Positions 1 to 8,196 of a stretch of DNA of 54,931 nucleotides are shown piece after piece. The translations under genes were made by a program, and so were the position numbers. Source of the DNA: Methanobacteriota archaeon (lineage in GTDB: Archaea; Thermoplasmatota; Thermoplasmata; SG8-5). How positions within the stretch are numbered: the first letter of the stretch is position 1; each line of letters begins with the position of its first letter. The notes under the pieces were generated by a model that was not told where the DNA came from, did not search any database, and worked only from the letters and a program-made list of their open reading frames with translations. The stretch lies in assembly GCA_013791785.1 (NCBI GenBank), contig VMTD01000053.1, positions 1 through 54,931 of the forward strand. The letters are read 5' to 3'.

Positions 1-24
1 ACTTTTCACTAATCACTTCGGCCA

Positions 25-139
25 GTCAATCCGTCGTAAATCTAAAATCTACAATCCCCAAATCTACAATCGCCAATACATCTACAATCGAAAATCTAAA
101 ATCTACAATCGTTATTGCTTCATTTCACTGAATACTTAC
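25..139 (-). repeat. AT-rich dispersed repeat, copy 1
   Basis: Several units of an AATCTAAAATCTACAATC-like motif are followed by a short unique tail ending in CTGAATACTTAC. The reverse complement of this block, including the tail and the flank ATTTACGACGGATTGAC, reappears at about 45842-45928, and a shorter piece lies at 31401-31440. I see no ORF or RNA signal in it. The window begins inside or beside this repeat. Confidence 0.75.
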
Positions 140-245
140 CCAGGGATTTCTATTTTCAATATGTATTTGAAATCTCTTGCAAGCATGTGTATTTCCCGGG
201 AATTCCCGCAGGAGATTTATAAGCCCCAAAGTCCATTATGCATTC

Positions 246-604
246 ATGGTGAGCGAGATATTGAAGTCTGTGAAAACCGCCCTGGCATTCATCGGGGTTA
301 CAATACTGGTAATTGTGGGATTAAGCGCCCTCATCGCCTATGGTTCCAAGTGGCCATTTAATGAGGCCTTCAGTTTCAGCCTTTCGGCGGCGTCATGATA
401 ATATATGCCGGTGCCATGGCCAGCGCTGGCGGTGCGGAGGCAGGCGCGGTCAGAGCCGCGCACATGACAGGCGGCCACAAAGCCAAATATTACGAACAGT
501 ACGGCCAGGAGCGCCAGTCCCGTCGGGACAGCCAGTTCTGGTACATGCTCCTCATGGTGATTGCCGGTTTGATTCTCATGTCCTTTGGGTTCTATATTTT
601 CTGA
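246..604 (+). pseudogene. Small two-helix membrane protein, broken by an apparent -1 frameshift
   Basis: Two short reading frames abut. The first (ATG at 246, stop at 396-398, 50 codons) holds a hydrophobic helix around residues 12-32. The second (from 395, 69 codons) encodes an Ala/Gly-rich stretch, a basic/polar middle and a second helix near its end. Adding a single T to the T run at 382-384 joins them into one frame of about 119 residues, in which the junction becomes a normal hydrophobic segment running into IIYAGAMASAGG. I therefore read this as one gene with a lost base, real or a sequencing error. Two translationally coupled genes (ATGA overlap at 395-398) are the alternative. The family is not recognised. 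The stop codon lies at the edge of a mobile-element fragment. Confidence 0.55.
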
Positions 605-669
605 ACGCTCAGTCCTTCAAGGCTGATGTGAATCGGTATCGCCAGTAAAAACGTTGGAGGCAGCCATGC
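603..669 (+). mobile_element. Palindrome-associated miniature element, left-half fragment (copy A)
   Basis: The stretch contains the inner hairpin CAGTCCTTCAAGGCTG, then GTGAATCGGTAT, CCAGTAAAAACGTTGGAG and GCCATGC. These match the left part of the fuller copies at 9334-9624 and 31251-31366. The right palindrome is missing, so this is a remnant. Confidence 0.6.
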
Positions 670-691
670 CCGAATGTTGTGGGCGTCCGTC

Positions 692-3451
692 TCAGAGGAT
701 TCTTTTCTTCTTAACTGTCCTCGGCGGCTCTGGTGTGGGGGGTTCAGTTTTTTCTCCCATGGCCTGGCCGCAAACGAAGCATATCACGGCATCCTGCGGG
801 AGCATGGTCTGGCATCCGGGACACGAAATCTCGTTGTCTGCCGCAGGCGCTTCCGGTTCGGTAACCTCGGCAGATTTGGCAATGTTCCTGGTTATCATCT
901 CTCCGCAGTTGAAGCACATCACGGCATCGTTATCCAGCAGCGTAGCGCAGTTGGTGCATGGTACCTGTCCATCGGGAATCGGTTCTGCGGTTTCCTGCTG
1001 AGCAGTTACCAGTTCGATGGCAGGTTCTGCAGCCGGTTGATCGGTTACGGGTGGCTGAACAACAGTCGCGGGCTCCGGAACTGGTTCGGAGGCTTCCTTC
1101 TCGCGTGCATCGAGGACCGATTTCCCGGCAGTAAGTTCCTTCTCATGTAATTCAAGAGCTTCAGTCTTGGCAGCCCATTCGTTCCCGGCCTTCTCAATAG
1201 TTTGCCTCTGCTCCTCGAGTTTCTGCCTGGCATCTTTAAGTTCGGCTTCCCTTGCACTAAGTTCAGTTCGCGATGCATCGTCTTCCTTGGATGCAGTGGC
1301 CTTTACCGCGCTAAGTTCGTTCCTGAGCCTTCCGACTTCGGATTGGCTTTCTTCAAATTGCGTCCTCAGGGCGTCAATTGCCACTGTATCAGCCTGTTCA
1401 GCTGTCAGCCGAGCCATGTCATCGCTCAACTTATTCTCTGCTATCTTGATATTATTTTCCAGGTCCTGCACCCTGGTCTCTCTTTCGGATATTTCTTTTT
1501 CACGGTTTGTCACCAGTACTTCCTTTTCGTCCATCGCCGATTCCCTGCTAGTAATATCCTGTTCTTTCACAAGGCTCTCGGACTCTCTCTTTTCCAGGTC
1601 CGAAATTCTGGTGACCATTGCAGCTTGGAGTGCATTCGCATCCTCTTCGTTCCTGGAAGTCGCTTCAAGTGCTTTTTCCTGCTCAGCCAATTGGTTCTTC
1701 ATTTCTTCTTGACCGGCAATAAGATCTTTCTCCCTGGCTTCAAGAGCGGCCTCATGTTCAGCCAGCTGACTCTTCAATTCCTCTTGACTGTCAATAAACG
1801 TCTTCTCCTTCTCGACGAACAGCCTCTTCACTTCCGCCTCTCGCTCGGCAGCCTCTTTTTCCCTTGCGGCCAGCAGGTTCTCCCTCTCCGCCAGTCCATT
1901 GTCCAGGCCCTCCTCGCGGGAGCGCAGGTTTTCTTCCCTGGCATCCAGTTCGGCAATCCTGGAATCAATTGAAGAGTTTGCCTCCCCAATCGCTGCTTCA
2001 GAGGCTGCTAATCCAGCTTGTGTGACGCTTAGTTCCTCCTTCTTGGCTTTCAGGGACGCCTCACTTTCCGAAATGCGTTTCTCCTTATCAAGCAGGGCAG
2101 ATTCCATCTCTGCCAGGTCCGCAGCCTTTTGGTCAGTTTCGGACCGGAGTTCTGCGATTTCGTTGGCGAATGATTCTTCCCTGGCACCCAGTTCGCTCTG
2201 GCTGTTAGCGAGTTCGGTTTTCTGCGCGGATATCTCATCTTTCTTGGCCTGCAGGAGCGACCTCTCCTCTTCCAGCCTACCAAATTCAGCGGCAATGGTG
2301 GTCTCTTTCCCCGCAACTGTCTCTTCTCTTTCGGTAAAAGCCTGCTCCATTTCCCGGATTTCCGATTCCTTGGCGGTAAGCTCTGCCAGGCGCATCTCGA
2401 TGGATGCCGAATCCTCGGTGAACTTTGCCTCTTTGGCTGCCAAGGCTCTCTCTTTTTCAGTTAATGCAGCCTCTCTCCCGGTCAGTTGCGATTCCAGTTC
2501 ACGCAGGGAATTCTCGGATTCTGCCAGGGCCTCGGTCCTGTTCTTGGCGTGAATCTCTGCCTCGGCAATAGCGGCTTCACGCTCGGATAAATCGTTCTCA
2601 ATCTGCCTCAGCGAGGCTTCAGCCTCGGTGAGCGCGTCCTGTTTAGACATGAAATCGGATTTCAGGACATCGATGTCCTGCCTGGCCTTCTCCTGTTCAC
2701 CTGCCGTTCTCTTCAGTTCAGTTTCCTTTTCGGCCAGTGCCATTTCCCTTGCATCATTCTCGTCCCTGACCGAGGATATCTCAGCCTCTTTACCGGAAAT
2801 TGCACGCTCCCTATCATCGAACGAAGCGACGGTTGCAGCAAGCCCGTTTTCCCAATCAGCCAGTGCCTTCTCGGTTTCTGCGACCGCGTTCTCCCTGGCG
2901 ATAAGGTCGGCTGATTTTTCCTCGATGGTTGCTGCCTTCCTGAGGGTATTCTCCCCCCTCTCCTTCACCACCGACTCACGTTCGGTTATCTCTGCTTCCC
3001 TCTCGGACAGGGATTGTTCCAGGGTTACGAGTTCGGAGCTCCTGACCTTTGCCTCGGACAGCATACCAGCAGCCTGTTTTTCATGGTCGGAAACCGCCTT
3101 TTCCCTCGCGGTCATCTGTTCCTCCGCGGCCTCGGTGTTTTGCCGAAGCTGCGCCTCCCTATCTGCCAGCGACGAGGACATTTTCTCAACCTCATCGGTT
3201 TTCAGCGATATCTCTTGCTCCCTCCGGCCAAGAGATTCCTCGGTTTCGGCGCTGCGCTGCTCCCTCTCAGCCAGTTCGGACTCTTTCTCAGAAAAGGCAT
3301 TGAATTTTGATTCAATTTCCGATTGCCGGGCTTCCATGTCCCGGGTCTGGGCCTCCAGTGCCTCTTCCCTGACATTCAGCTCAAGCTCGCGTTGCTTGAC
3401 CTGTTCGAGATAATTGATAAAATCGTCCCACTTTATGTTCTCGTCTGCCAT
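692..3451 (-). CDS. Giant coiled-coil protein with two C-terminal zinc ribbons
   Basis: About 919 residues if it starts at the ATG at 3451-3449 (MADENIKWDD); a longer frame to 3538 would run through the TATA region and is less likely. Residues ~10-800 are an almost uninterrupted Glu/Ala/Lys/Arg-rich coiled coil made of a loose repeat resembling LxxREaalxEkE, with many SEREAEI-type units. A Pro/Glu-rich linker follows, then two CxxC...CxxC zinc ribbons at ~832-849 (CTNC...CFNC) and ~877-895 (CPGC...CFVC) and a basic tail ending KKKRIL. There is no signal peptide or membrane segment, so a cytoplasmic scaffold or SMC-like structural role is possible. A TATA-like box sits at 3477-3488. The function is unknown. 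The repetitive coding sequence produces long false frames on the opposite strand. Confidence 0.85.
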   Translation of the reverse strand: MADENIKWDDFINYLEQVKQRELELNVREEALEAQTRDMEARQSEIESKFNAFSEKESELAEREQRSAETEESLGRREQEISLKTDEVEKMSSSLADREAQLRQNTEAAEEQMTAREKAVSDHEKQAAGMLSEAKVRSSELVTLEQSLSEREAEITERESVVKERGENTLRKAATIEEKSADLIARENAVAETEKALADWENGLAATVASFDDRERAISGKEAEISSVRDENDAREMALAEKETELKRTAGEQEKARQDIDVLKSDFMSKQDALTEAEASLRQIENDLSEREAAIAEAEIHAKNRTEALAESENSLRELESQLTGREAALTEKERALAAKEAKFTEDSASIEMRLAELTAKESEIREMEQAFTEREETVAGKETTIAAEFGRLEEERSLLQAKKDEISAQKTELANSQSELGAREESFANEIAELRSETDQKAADLAEMESALLDKEKRISESEASLKAKKEELSVTQAGLAASEAAIGEANSSIDSRIAELDAREENLRSREEGLDNGLAERENLLAAREKEAAEREAEVKRLFVEKEKTFIDSQEELKSQLAEHEAALEAREKDLIAGQEEMKNQLAEQEKALEATSRNEEDANALQAAMVTRISDLEKRESESLVKEQDITSRESAMDEKEVLVTNREKEISERETRVQDLENNIKIAENKLSDDMARLTAEQADTVAIDALRTQFEESQSEVGRLRNELSAVKATASKEDDASRTELSAREAELKDARQKLEEQRQTIEKAGNEWAAKTEALELHEKELTAGKSVLDAREKEASEPVPEPATVVQPPVTDQPAAEPAIELVTAQQETAEPIPDGQVPCTNCATLLDNDAVMCFNCGEMITRNIAKSAEVTEPEAPAADNEISCPGCQTMLPQDAVICFVCGQAMGEKTEPPTPEPPRTVKKKRIL

Positions 3452-3476
3452 GATAGCCTGTGAGAAATACAAAAAG

Positions 3477-3488
3477 GAATATATATTA
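3477..3488 (-). promoter_or_regulatory. Probable TATA box for the coiled-coil gene
   Basis: On the minus strand the sequence AGTAATATATATTCC lies 25-35 nt before the ATG at 3451. That spacing is typical of an archaeal promoter with a very short or absent leader. Confidence 0.5.
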
Positions 3489-3576
3489 CTTGACCACCCC
3501 GACCTAATAAAACGCACGCAAAATACTGGGCGGGGCATGTTGTTGTGATAACACTTTGCAATAATATGTTGGGTGT

Positions 3577-3665
3577 TACTGGATAAATGCCGAGATGAAT
3601 CGGCATAAGCAGTAAACTTCCAGCCCGGTTAGAAACGCCGGCTCCTTTAGGGGCTGGTAGTTTAC
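3577..3665 (+). mobile_element. Palindrome-associated miniature element, short internally deleted copy (B)
   Basis: It has the left module (TTACTGGATAAATGCCGAG then ATGAATCGGCAT) joined directly to the right palindrome, which starts AGTAAACTTCCAGCC and ends GGCTGGTAGTTTAC. The inner left hairpin and the ~150-bp middle found in copies C-E are absent. It lies between the mtnP 3' end and the promoter of the coiled-coil gene. Confidence 0.7.
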
Positions 3666-3681
3666 GTTCAGCGGGGTGCGG

Positions 3682-4440
3682 TTAACACACACATTCCTTC
3701 TTCCACGCCGGTAGTCGTCTCGTGGATTCCTCGATTATTGCGGATATCTTGCCCACATTGGCAGCCATGGTCTTCAAAACTTCTTCCATATTCACGGGAT
3801 TATCGGCCCACACATCGTAGTCAGTAACCATTGCCAGATTGGCGTAGCATATGCCAAGTTCCTTCGCCAGTTGGGCTTCCGGTACCAGCGTCATGCCGAT
3901 TATGTCGGCAAAATTCTTGAACATGCGGCTTTCAGCCCGGGTGGAGAATCTCGGCCCCTCTATGCAGACATAGGTTCCCTTGCCGTGATACGGTATCGCA
4001 TTGTCCTCGCAAATCTCGGCCAGCATTTTTCTGAGTCCCTCGCAGAACGGGTCGGCGGTGGAAACATGCTCCACCTTGGGACCGTCGAAGAAAGTGAGTT
4101 CACGGCGTTTCGTGAAATCTATGAACTGGTCAGAAATGCATATTTCCCCGGGCTTGTGATCCATGCGCAGCGAGCCGACCGCCGAGGGACATATCATGTG
4201 TCGGACGCCAAGCTCCCTCATTCCCCAGATATTGGCCCTGTAATTTATCTTGTGCGGCGGTATTGTGTGGCCGATACCGTGCCTCTGAAGGAATATAACC
4301 TCTACTTCGCCAGACTTCCCAATAACGTATGGTGCCGACGGCTTCCCGTAGGGTGTCTCAATTTCCTTTCTTTCCACTTCCTTGAAGAATCCTGCATCCG
4401 CGATTCCCGAGCCTCCGATTATGCCTAGTTTGAGTGTGAT
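3682..4440 (-). CDS. mtnP: S-methyl-5'-thioadenosine phosphorylase family (purine nucleoside phosphorylase type 2)
   Basis: It would phosphorolyse methylthioadenosine (or methylthioinosine) to base plus methylthioribose-1-P in polyamine/SAM-by-product salvage. The frame contains GIIGGSGI at the N-terminus (phosphate loop), FLQRHG, NYRANIWGM, CPSAVGSLR, CIEGPRFSTRAES and a MVTDYDVW motif, all family hallmarks, and ends in CVC. The first conventional start (GTG at 4377) would delete the GGSG loop. The frame is open upstream to 4440, where an ATC is preceded by GGTGAT with GGT-N6 spacing, the same spacing as the ribosome sites of several neighbours. I therefore propose an ATC start giving 252 residues; an indel near the start is the alternative. 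A TATA-like TATTAATATA lies near 4484-4494. Confidence 0.85.
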   Translation of the reverse strand: MTLKLGIIGGSGIADAGFFKEVERKEIETPYGKPSAPYVIGKSGEVEVIFLQRHGIGHTIPPHKINYRANIWGMRELGVRHMICPSAVGSLRMDHKPGEICISDQFIDFTKRRELTFFDGPKVEHVSTADPFCEGLRKMLAEICEDNAIPYHGKGTYVCIEGPRFSTRAESRMFKNFADIIGMTLVPEAQLAKELGICYANLAMVTDYDVWADNPVNMEEVLKTMAANVGKISAIIEESTRRLPAWKKECVC

Positions 4441-4523
4441 GGTATCACCGGGGTTACATCGGCAATTGTGATAAAACCCTTTCGTATATTAATAAAATGT
4501 TAATCATGTAGATTATAGAAAAT

Positions 4524-4535
4524 CTTTATATTTAT
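4524..4535 (+). promoter_or_regulatory. Probable TATA box for the V4R-like gene
   Basis: CTTTATATTTATT lies about 20-30 nt before the ATG at 4555 in an AT-rich stretch shared with the divergent mtnP promoter. Confidence 0.4.
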
Positions 4536-4554
4536 TGAAAACCATTTACCTGTA

Positions 4555-5079
4555 ATGAATGACAGACAAATTCGGGGCAGTGTTATCAATGGTTATCTCA
4601 AGTATGTTGAAAAGACCTGGGGGAAAGATGGGTATGAAGATTGCTGCCAGAAAACCCGGATAAACGATATCAAAATTAGGGACGGCCAGCAATACAATCA
4701 TGATATGCTTCTTGCCATCATTCACTGGATATCCGATACACATGGTGCGGCCAGGGTGCGACAAGCAGGCAAGCATACCGTTCAAAATCTGGGCCTTCTG
4801 GCATATATTGTAAGATTTGCAAATATGGATACCATGTTGAACAAGGCCAAGAACCTGTACGCTGACGCTTACTCTTTTGGTGAAGTGAACACGACACCAA
4901 CCGAGAGAGGCGCAGAAGTAACTATGAAAGATGTAAGCCAGATACCGGAAGATTGCATTGGTTGGGAAGGCGCATTTGAAGGAATGTTGGAACTCACACA
5001 CTCAAAAGGCAGAGTTTTAAAAACCAAGTGTCAGCTAAAAGGCGATTCACATTGTGAATATGATATTACCTGGAAATGA
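4555..5079 (+). CDS. V4R/heme-NO-binding-like small ligand-binding protein
   Basis: The product is 174 residues, soluble, with no signal peptide. The C-terminal pattern GWEGAFEGMLELTHSKG...CQLKGDSHCEYDITW resembles the end of 4-vinyl-reductase (V4R) and related heme-NO-binding or DUF2378-type domains, where a Cys followed by GDxxCE(F/Y) is typical. Such domains bind small hydrophobic ligands or act as sensors in bacteria and archaea. The assignment rests on this motif and the overall length only. It is divergent from mtnP, with its own TATA box. Its last codons (AAATGA) coincide with the first bases of a dispersed repeat that recurs at 54821, so the 3' end may have been reshaped by an insertion. 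Confidence 0.6.
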   Translation: MNDRQIRGSVINGYLKYVEKTWGKDGYEDCCQKTRINDIKIRDGQQYNHDMLLAIIHWISDTHGAARVRQAGKHTVQNLGLLAYIVRFANMDTMLNKAKNLYADAYSFGEVNTTPTERGAEVTMKDVSQIPEDCIGWEGAFEGMLELTHSKGRVLKTKCQLKGDSHCEYDITWK

Positions 5080-5403
5080 TTGAACATGTCCTCGCCCACA
5101 TACCGCGACTTTTAAGTCTGCGGATACGGGCGCTTTCAAGCTGCTCTTCTGCGAGGACTTGTTCAGTAAACTACCAGCCCGTAAACTACCAGCCCCTAAA
5201 GTGGCTGGCGTTTCTAGACCGGCTGGAAGTTTACCCAGGGGGCCATGCACCTGATTTATCAAAGCCTGACAGCTTTGATTTCCTGTGCAATAGATTGAAC
5301 GGTGCATGGCGGATTCCCACGCTTTTATTGTTTATGTAGATTCATCTCCGGCTTGAAAGCCAGAGTTTTCTCGACATTTTTACAATAAAAGTGCTCCCCA
5401 TCT
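5074..5403. repeat. Dispersed structured repeat G, copy 1, interrupted by a mobile element
   Basis: Positions 5074-5165 and 5383-5403 together match 54821-54931 base for base as far as I can read. The second copy is continuous, so 5166-5382 is an insertion. The repeat contains an inverted pair GTCCTCGC/GCGAGGAC enclosing a smaller hairpin (CCGCGACTT...AAGTCTGCGG). That predicts a stable fold, possibly a small RNA or a cruciform. Confidence 0.8.
5166..5382 (-). mobile_element. Palindrome-associated miniature element, full-length copy (C) inserted in repeat G
   Basis: Reverse-complemented, it shows the left module (AATGTCGAGAA, hairpin CTCTGGCTTTCAAGCCGGAG, ATGAATC), the middle (CCATGCACCGTTCAATC ... 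ATCAAAGCT ... GGTGCATGGCCCCCTGG) and the right palindrome starting GTAAACTTCCAGCC. The terminal GTAAACTACCAGCCC is duplicated at its 5166 end. It sits between TTGTTCA and (C)AATAAAAG of repeat G; the uninterrupted site is preserved at 54906-54931. No transposase is present. Confidence 0.75.
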
Positions 5404-5491
5404 ATTCTGAAATTTCAGCAATCCGGAATAAATCTGAATGAGTTCTTTTCTCTATAAAATTACGAAATTCAGGGTGAAAACTGAAAGGATA

Positions 5492-5512
5492 CCCCACGCT
5501 TTAGCGTTGGGG
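5492..5512 (+). other. IS605/omega-RNA-like terminal hairpin remnant
   Basis: CCCCACGC-TTTA-GCGTTGGGG followed by GAT is the shape seen at the 3' (right) ends of IS200/IS605 elements and their omega RNAs. No tnpA or tnpB is nearby. It could also serve as a terminator on either strand. Confidence 0.4.
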
Positions 5513-5520
5513 ATCACTCA

Positions 5521-6066
5521 TTACCTGGGTTTGCACACAATCTCGTGTATTCTCATATCCAGGAAATTTCTCTGATGAACCGGTGTAAGAATTATTGCAG
5601 TGTCCGCGCCTGTTCCGGAGCCGCCGATGCACATCACCGATTCACCGGAAAGTTCACCAGCGTCAGCGGCCATGAGCGCTATCTCGACGCAGACTTTCGT
5701 CCCCTGCCCGAACATGCGCAGGGTATCGGCCACCAGTTCCATGGGGTAAATCCCCTGGTACTTCGTTCTGAACGAGCGCTCTATGCCGCTGAGGGCGTGG
5801 GCCGCTATTACCACCCGAACGCCGGAGGATTTCAGTTTTTTCCTGACATCGGGCGAGAGTTCGACCTTGAACGGTTCTTTGAAACCGGCATGATGGTTGA
5901 CAGCAATAATCTTCATCCCCTGGAACCTGGCCAGGCTCTTCATGGCAGTATCTCCCGAGTTCGTGGCGATAATCACCTCGCCGATGCTCAATTCTCTTGC
6001 CCTGGCAGCTGCCAGTTCCAGACATTCGACAGTGTTCTGCGGTCCCGGTCTTTCGAATGTTCTCAT
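5521..6066 (-). CDS. Stand-alone pyruvate kinase C-terminal (alpha/beta) domain protein
   Basis: The product is 181 residues from the ATG at 6066 (MRTFERPGPQNTVECLEL). The fold signature is that of the pyruvate kinase alpha/beta domain (PF02887 type): ARELSIGEVIIATNSGDTA near residues 22-42, IIAVNHHAGF, and a C-terminal half with EIALMAADAGEL and a Gly-rich GGSGTGADTAIILTP. The catalytic barrel of pyruvate kinase is absent. Stand-alone copies are common in archaea and their role is unknown. The start overlaps the end of the upstream AhaH-like gene by 4 nt (6063-6066), so the two are translationally coupled. A longer minus-strand frame through 7209 runs antisense to ksgA and is not used. Confidence 0.8.
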   Translation of the reverse strand: MRTFERPGPQNTVECLELAAARARELSIGEVIIATNSGDTAMKSLARFQGMKIIAVNHHAGFKEPFKVELSPDVRKKLKSSGVRVVIAAHALSGIERSFRTKYQGIYPMELVADTLRMFGQGTKVCVEIALMAADAGELSGESVMCIGGSGTGADTAIILTPVHQRNFLDMRIHEIVCKPR

Positions 6067-6332
6067 GCAACCGTCCCGGCCGATTTCATGAACCGTTTCA
6101 GCCTTCCCCTTTCTCTGATAATGCTGGCCTTGTCTTCCATGCTGGCCAATTTCACGACAAGAATTCTCTCTTTTAATTCCGCAGTCTTCCCCTTTCCCTG
6201 ATCCACTCTGATAGCCGCATCCTGCTTCGCTTTCAAAATGTTGCGATCGCTCTCTTTCTTTGCGTTCTCTATCAGATTGCTGGTTTTTTCCTCGGCATCC
6301 TTGAGTGCCAGCAGTATGTCCTCTCTTTTCAT
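6063..6332 (-). CDS. AhaH-like (archaeal ATP synthase subunit H type) short coiled coil
   Basis: The product is 89 residues from the ATG at 6332 (a start at 6341 adds three residues). The N-terminal pattern KREDILLALKDAEEKTSNLI followed by ENAKKESDRNILKAKQDA resembles archaeal A-type ATPase subunit H, the peripheral-stalk coiled coil; the C-terminal half is basic and less typical. It is not next to other ATPase genes. It overlaps the pyruvate-kinase-domain gene by 4 nt, so it may be a paralogue with another partner rather than the true stalk subunit. It is divergent from ksgA over ~100 nt that must contain both promoters. Confidence 0.6.
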   Translation of the reverse strand: MKREDILLALKDAEEKTSNLIENAKKESDRNILKAKQDAAIRVDQGKGKTAELKERILVVKLASMEDKASIIRERGRLKRFMKSAGTVA

Positions 6333-6441
6333 GCAAGCCACTTCTTAATTCTGTATGCTTGCCCATTGGTATAAGAAGAAGCATTATAATAATTTTCCAT
6401 GAAGGATAAACTATTATTCTCAACAATCCTTCACCCCCTAC

Positions 6442-7266
6442 GTGACTGGAAAAGATCCCGCTAGCGAGCTGAAAAAACTGGGCATCCGCCCATCCAAGTC
6501 CATGGGCCAGAACTTCCTGGTTGACGGTGGCATCGCTGATTGGATTGTTGCCCAGGCTGAAATCAGGCCACATGAGAGTGTTCTGGAAATCGGCCCCGGG
6601 TTGGGAATACTCACAAGAAGACTTGCCAATCTTACCGACAATCTCACTGTTGTTGAACTGGACAGAAGGCTCGCAGACAAGATGAACGCCATGCCGGGCG
6701 TTCATGTCATCCAGGGTGACATCCTGGAAGTGACTCTTCCGGAACTGGACAAGGTGGTGAGTAACCTTCCTTACCAGATATCCTCCCCTGTTACTCTGAG
6801 ACTTCTGGAGCACGGTTTTTCCAGAGCAGTTCTCATGTTCCAGAAGGAGTTTGCCGAGCATCTGGTCGCCGGTCCCGGAGAACCCGCATACTCCAGGATA
6901 TCCGTAATGGTCGGATACAGGGCGGAGACCAGGATTCTGAAACATGTCGGGAAGGGCAGCTTCTACCCGGTCCCGAAGGTTGATTCCGCTGTTGTGAGCA
7001 TCATTCCCAGAAAGCCGGATTTCACAATACTGGATGAAAATCATTTCAGCGAAACCGTTAGAATACTTTTCTCCCACAAGAACCGCAAAGTGAGAAATGG
7101 TATAATGTCCGAACACGCCGCCCTGAGGCTGGACAAGACACAGGCAAGGGAAATAGGAGATATTCTTCCCCACAATGACAAACGGCCGATAACCCTGAGT
7201 CCGGCCCAACTTGCAGAAATATCCAATGTTCTTGTGGAGAAAGGAATGACCTTCCCCCGAAGCTGA
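6442..7266 (+). CDS. ksgA: 16S rRNA adenine dimethyltransferase KsgA/Dim1
   Basis: It dimethylates two adjacent adenines in the 3' helix of 16S rRNA during small-subunit maturation. The 274 residues start at GTG 6442. Seen in order: KSMGQNFLVD (family N-terminal motif), SAM motif I LEIGPGLGILTRRL at ~50-63, an acidic residue in VVELD, motif IV NLPYQISSP at ~109-117, and the C-terminal substrate-binding lobe with PVPKVDSAV. The length is normal for an archaeal KsgA. No Shine-Dalgarno motif is obvious, so the mRNA may be near-leaderless. Its stop is 3 nt from mobile element D. Confidence 0.95.
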   Translation: MTGKDPASELKKLGIRPSKSMGQNFLVDGGIADWIVAQAEIRPHESVLEIGPGLGILTRRLANLTDNLTVVELDRRLADKMNAMPGVHVIQGDILEVTLPELDKVVSNLPYQISSPVTLRLLEHGFSRAVLMFQKEFAEHLVAGPGEPAYSRISVMVGYRAETRILKHVGKGSFYPVPKVDSAVVSIIPRKPDFTILDENHFSETVRILFSHKNRKVRNGIMSEHAALRLDKTQAREIGDILPHNDKRPITLSPAQLAEISNVLVEKGMTFPRS

Positions 7267-7269
7267 TTG

Positions 7270-7503
7270 TTTAGTGATAAAGGCCGAGAACCCCCCGGTT
7301 TTTAAGCCGGGGATGATAGGTCATTTACACGGATATAAACAATAAATAGGCCGCCATGCTCATATGCATGACCTGCCATGCATCGTTCAATCTATTGCAC
7401 AGGAAATCAAAGCTAACCGGCTATGATAATCAGGTGCATGGCCCCCTGGGTAAACTTCCAGCCTGGCTAGAAACGCCAGCCACTTTAGGGGCTGGTAGTT
7501 TAC
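7270..7503 (+). mobile_element. Palindrome-associated miniature element, full-length copy (D)
   Basis: The order is TTTAGTGATAAAGGCCGAG, the hairpin CCCCGGTTTTTAAGCCGGGG, GATGATAGG, a middle with one GCTCATATGCATGACC...ATGCATCGT unit, CAATCTATTGCAC, GGTGCATGGCCCCCTGGG, then the right palindrome ending GGCTGGTAGTTTAC. It fills exactly the gap between the convergent stops of ksgA and the HTH_10 gene. Confidence 0.75.
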
Positions 7504-7505
7504 TG

Positions 7506-8135
7506 TTATCGGCCCTCAAAATAGCTCTCGATAATTTTCTTCTGGCCCCGCCTGAGAATCTCGGATAATGTCGCCGGCGATATGCTGAAAATCTTTGCCA
7601 GGTCCTTGACGCCTATGCGCTTCGGGAAATCGTAGTACCCGCGCTGGTAGGCCATCTTGACAATTTTTTCCTGATTGTCCGTGAGCATCTCCTCCTTGGA
7701 GAGCTTCTTCATCTTGACGAGCTTGGGGGACGCCTTCGCCTTTTCCAGCTTTGCCATCAACTGCCTGAGGCACTCGTTCCTGCTGGATATTATGGTGTAT
7801 TCCATTCTGCCGTCCTCCTTGGAACTGGCCGAAACCATGAAACATTCCGTTGAAAGCAACTCTCTGCATCCGAAGCATTCACTGCATTTGATTACACCGA
7901 TGGCCCTGTCGATTTCCACCAGTTCCAGCTCCACAACTTCGATATCGTCCCTGGATTTGAGGTAAGCTCTTATGGTCTCAAGTTCAACACCGTTCAGTTT
8001 TAATTCCACAAGATCCTGAACGCCGCTCTTGCCGTAGGGCAGTGTGTTGAGTATTTTTAATCCAATGTCAAATTCCCTGATGAGCGAGCCAACCCAGGCA
8101 CCCGGTGGCTCCAAAGAAATAACTGACTCTATCAT
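7506..8135 (-). CDS. Bat-type HTH_10 transcriptional regulator
   Basis: The product is 209 residues. The C-terminal ~55 residues (LTDNQEKIVKMAYQRGYYDFPKR, then GVKDLAKIFSISPATLSEILRRG) match the bacterio-opsin activator HTH_10 family: a sigma-like helix-turn-helix followed by AEKKII-type end residues (here GQKKIIESYF). The N-terminal part has a small ligand- or protein-binding type fold with four cysteines (CSECFGC, EC) at ~84-97 that could bind a metal. It is a likely DNA-binding regulator of unknown targets. It is followed downstream by element D and lies 61 nt from the hpt stop. Confidence 0.85.
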   Translation of the reverse strand: MIESVISLEPPGAWVGSLIREFDIGLKILNTLPYGKSGVQDLVELKLNGVELETIRAYLKSRDDIEVVELELVEIDRAIGVIKCSECFGCRELLSTECFMVSASSKEDGRMEYTIISSRNECLRQLMAKLEKAKASPKLVKMKKLSKEEMLTDNQEKIVKMAYQRGYYDFPKRIGVKDLAKIFSISPATLSEILRRGQKKIIESYFEGR

Positions 8136-8196
8136 GCGGATTAATGAATAGATTCATTCTATTTAATGCTACTCTATTGGTTATAATTTTCCTTCA

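Noticed and set aside
2628-3413. Plus-strand frame of 261 codons rich in Ser and Ala
   Set aside because: It is the antisense mirror of the repetitive coiled-coil gene; the Ser/Leu composition is a by-product of the Glu/Arg codons.
4546-5001. Minus-strand frame of 151 codons
   Set aside because: Antisense to the V4R-like gene, no start signal, and no domain motif.
5521-7209. Long minus-strand frame of 562 codons
   Set aside because: Its first two thirds run antisense to the clear ksgA gene and through another gene's frame. Only the last 181 codons have protein character.
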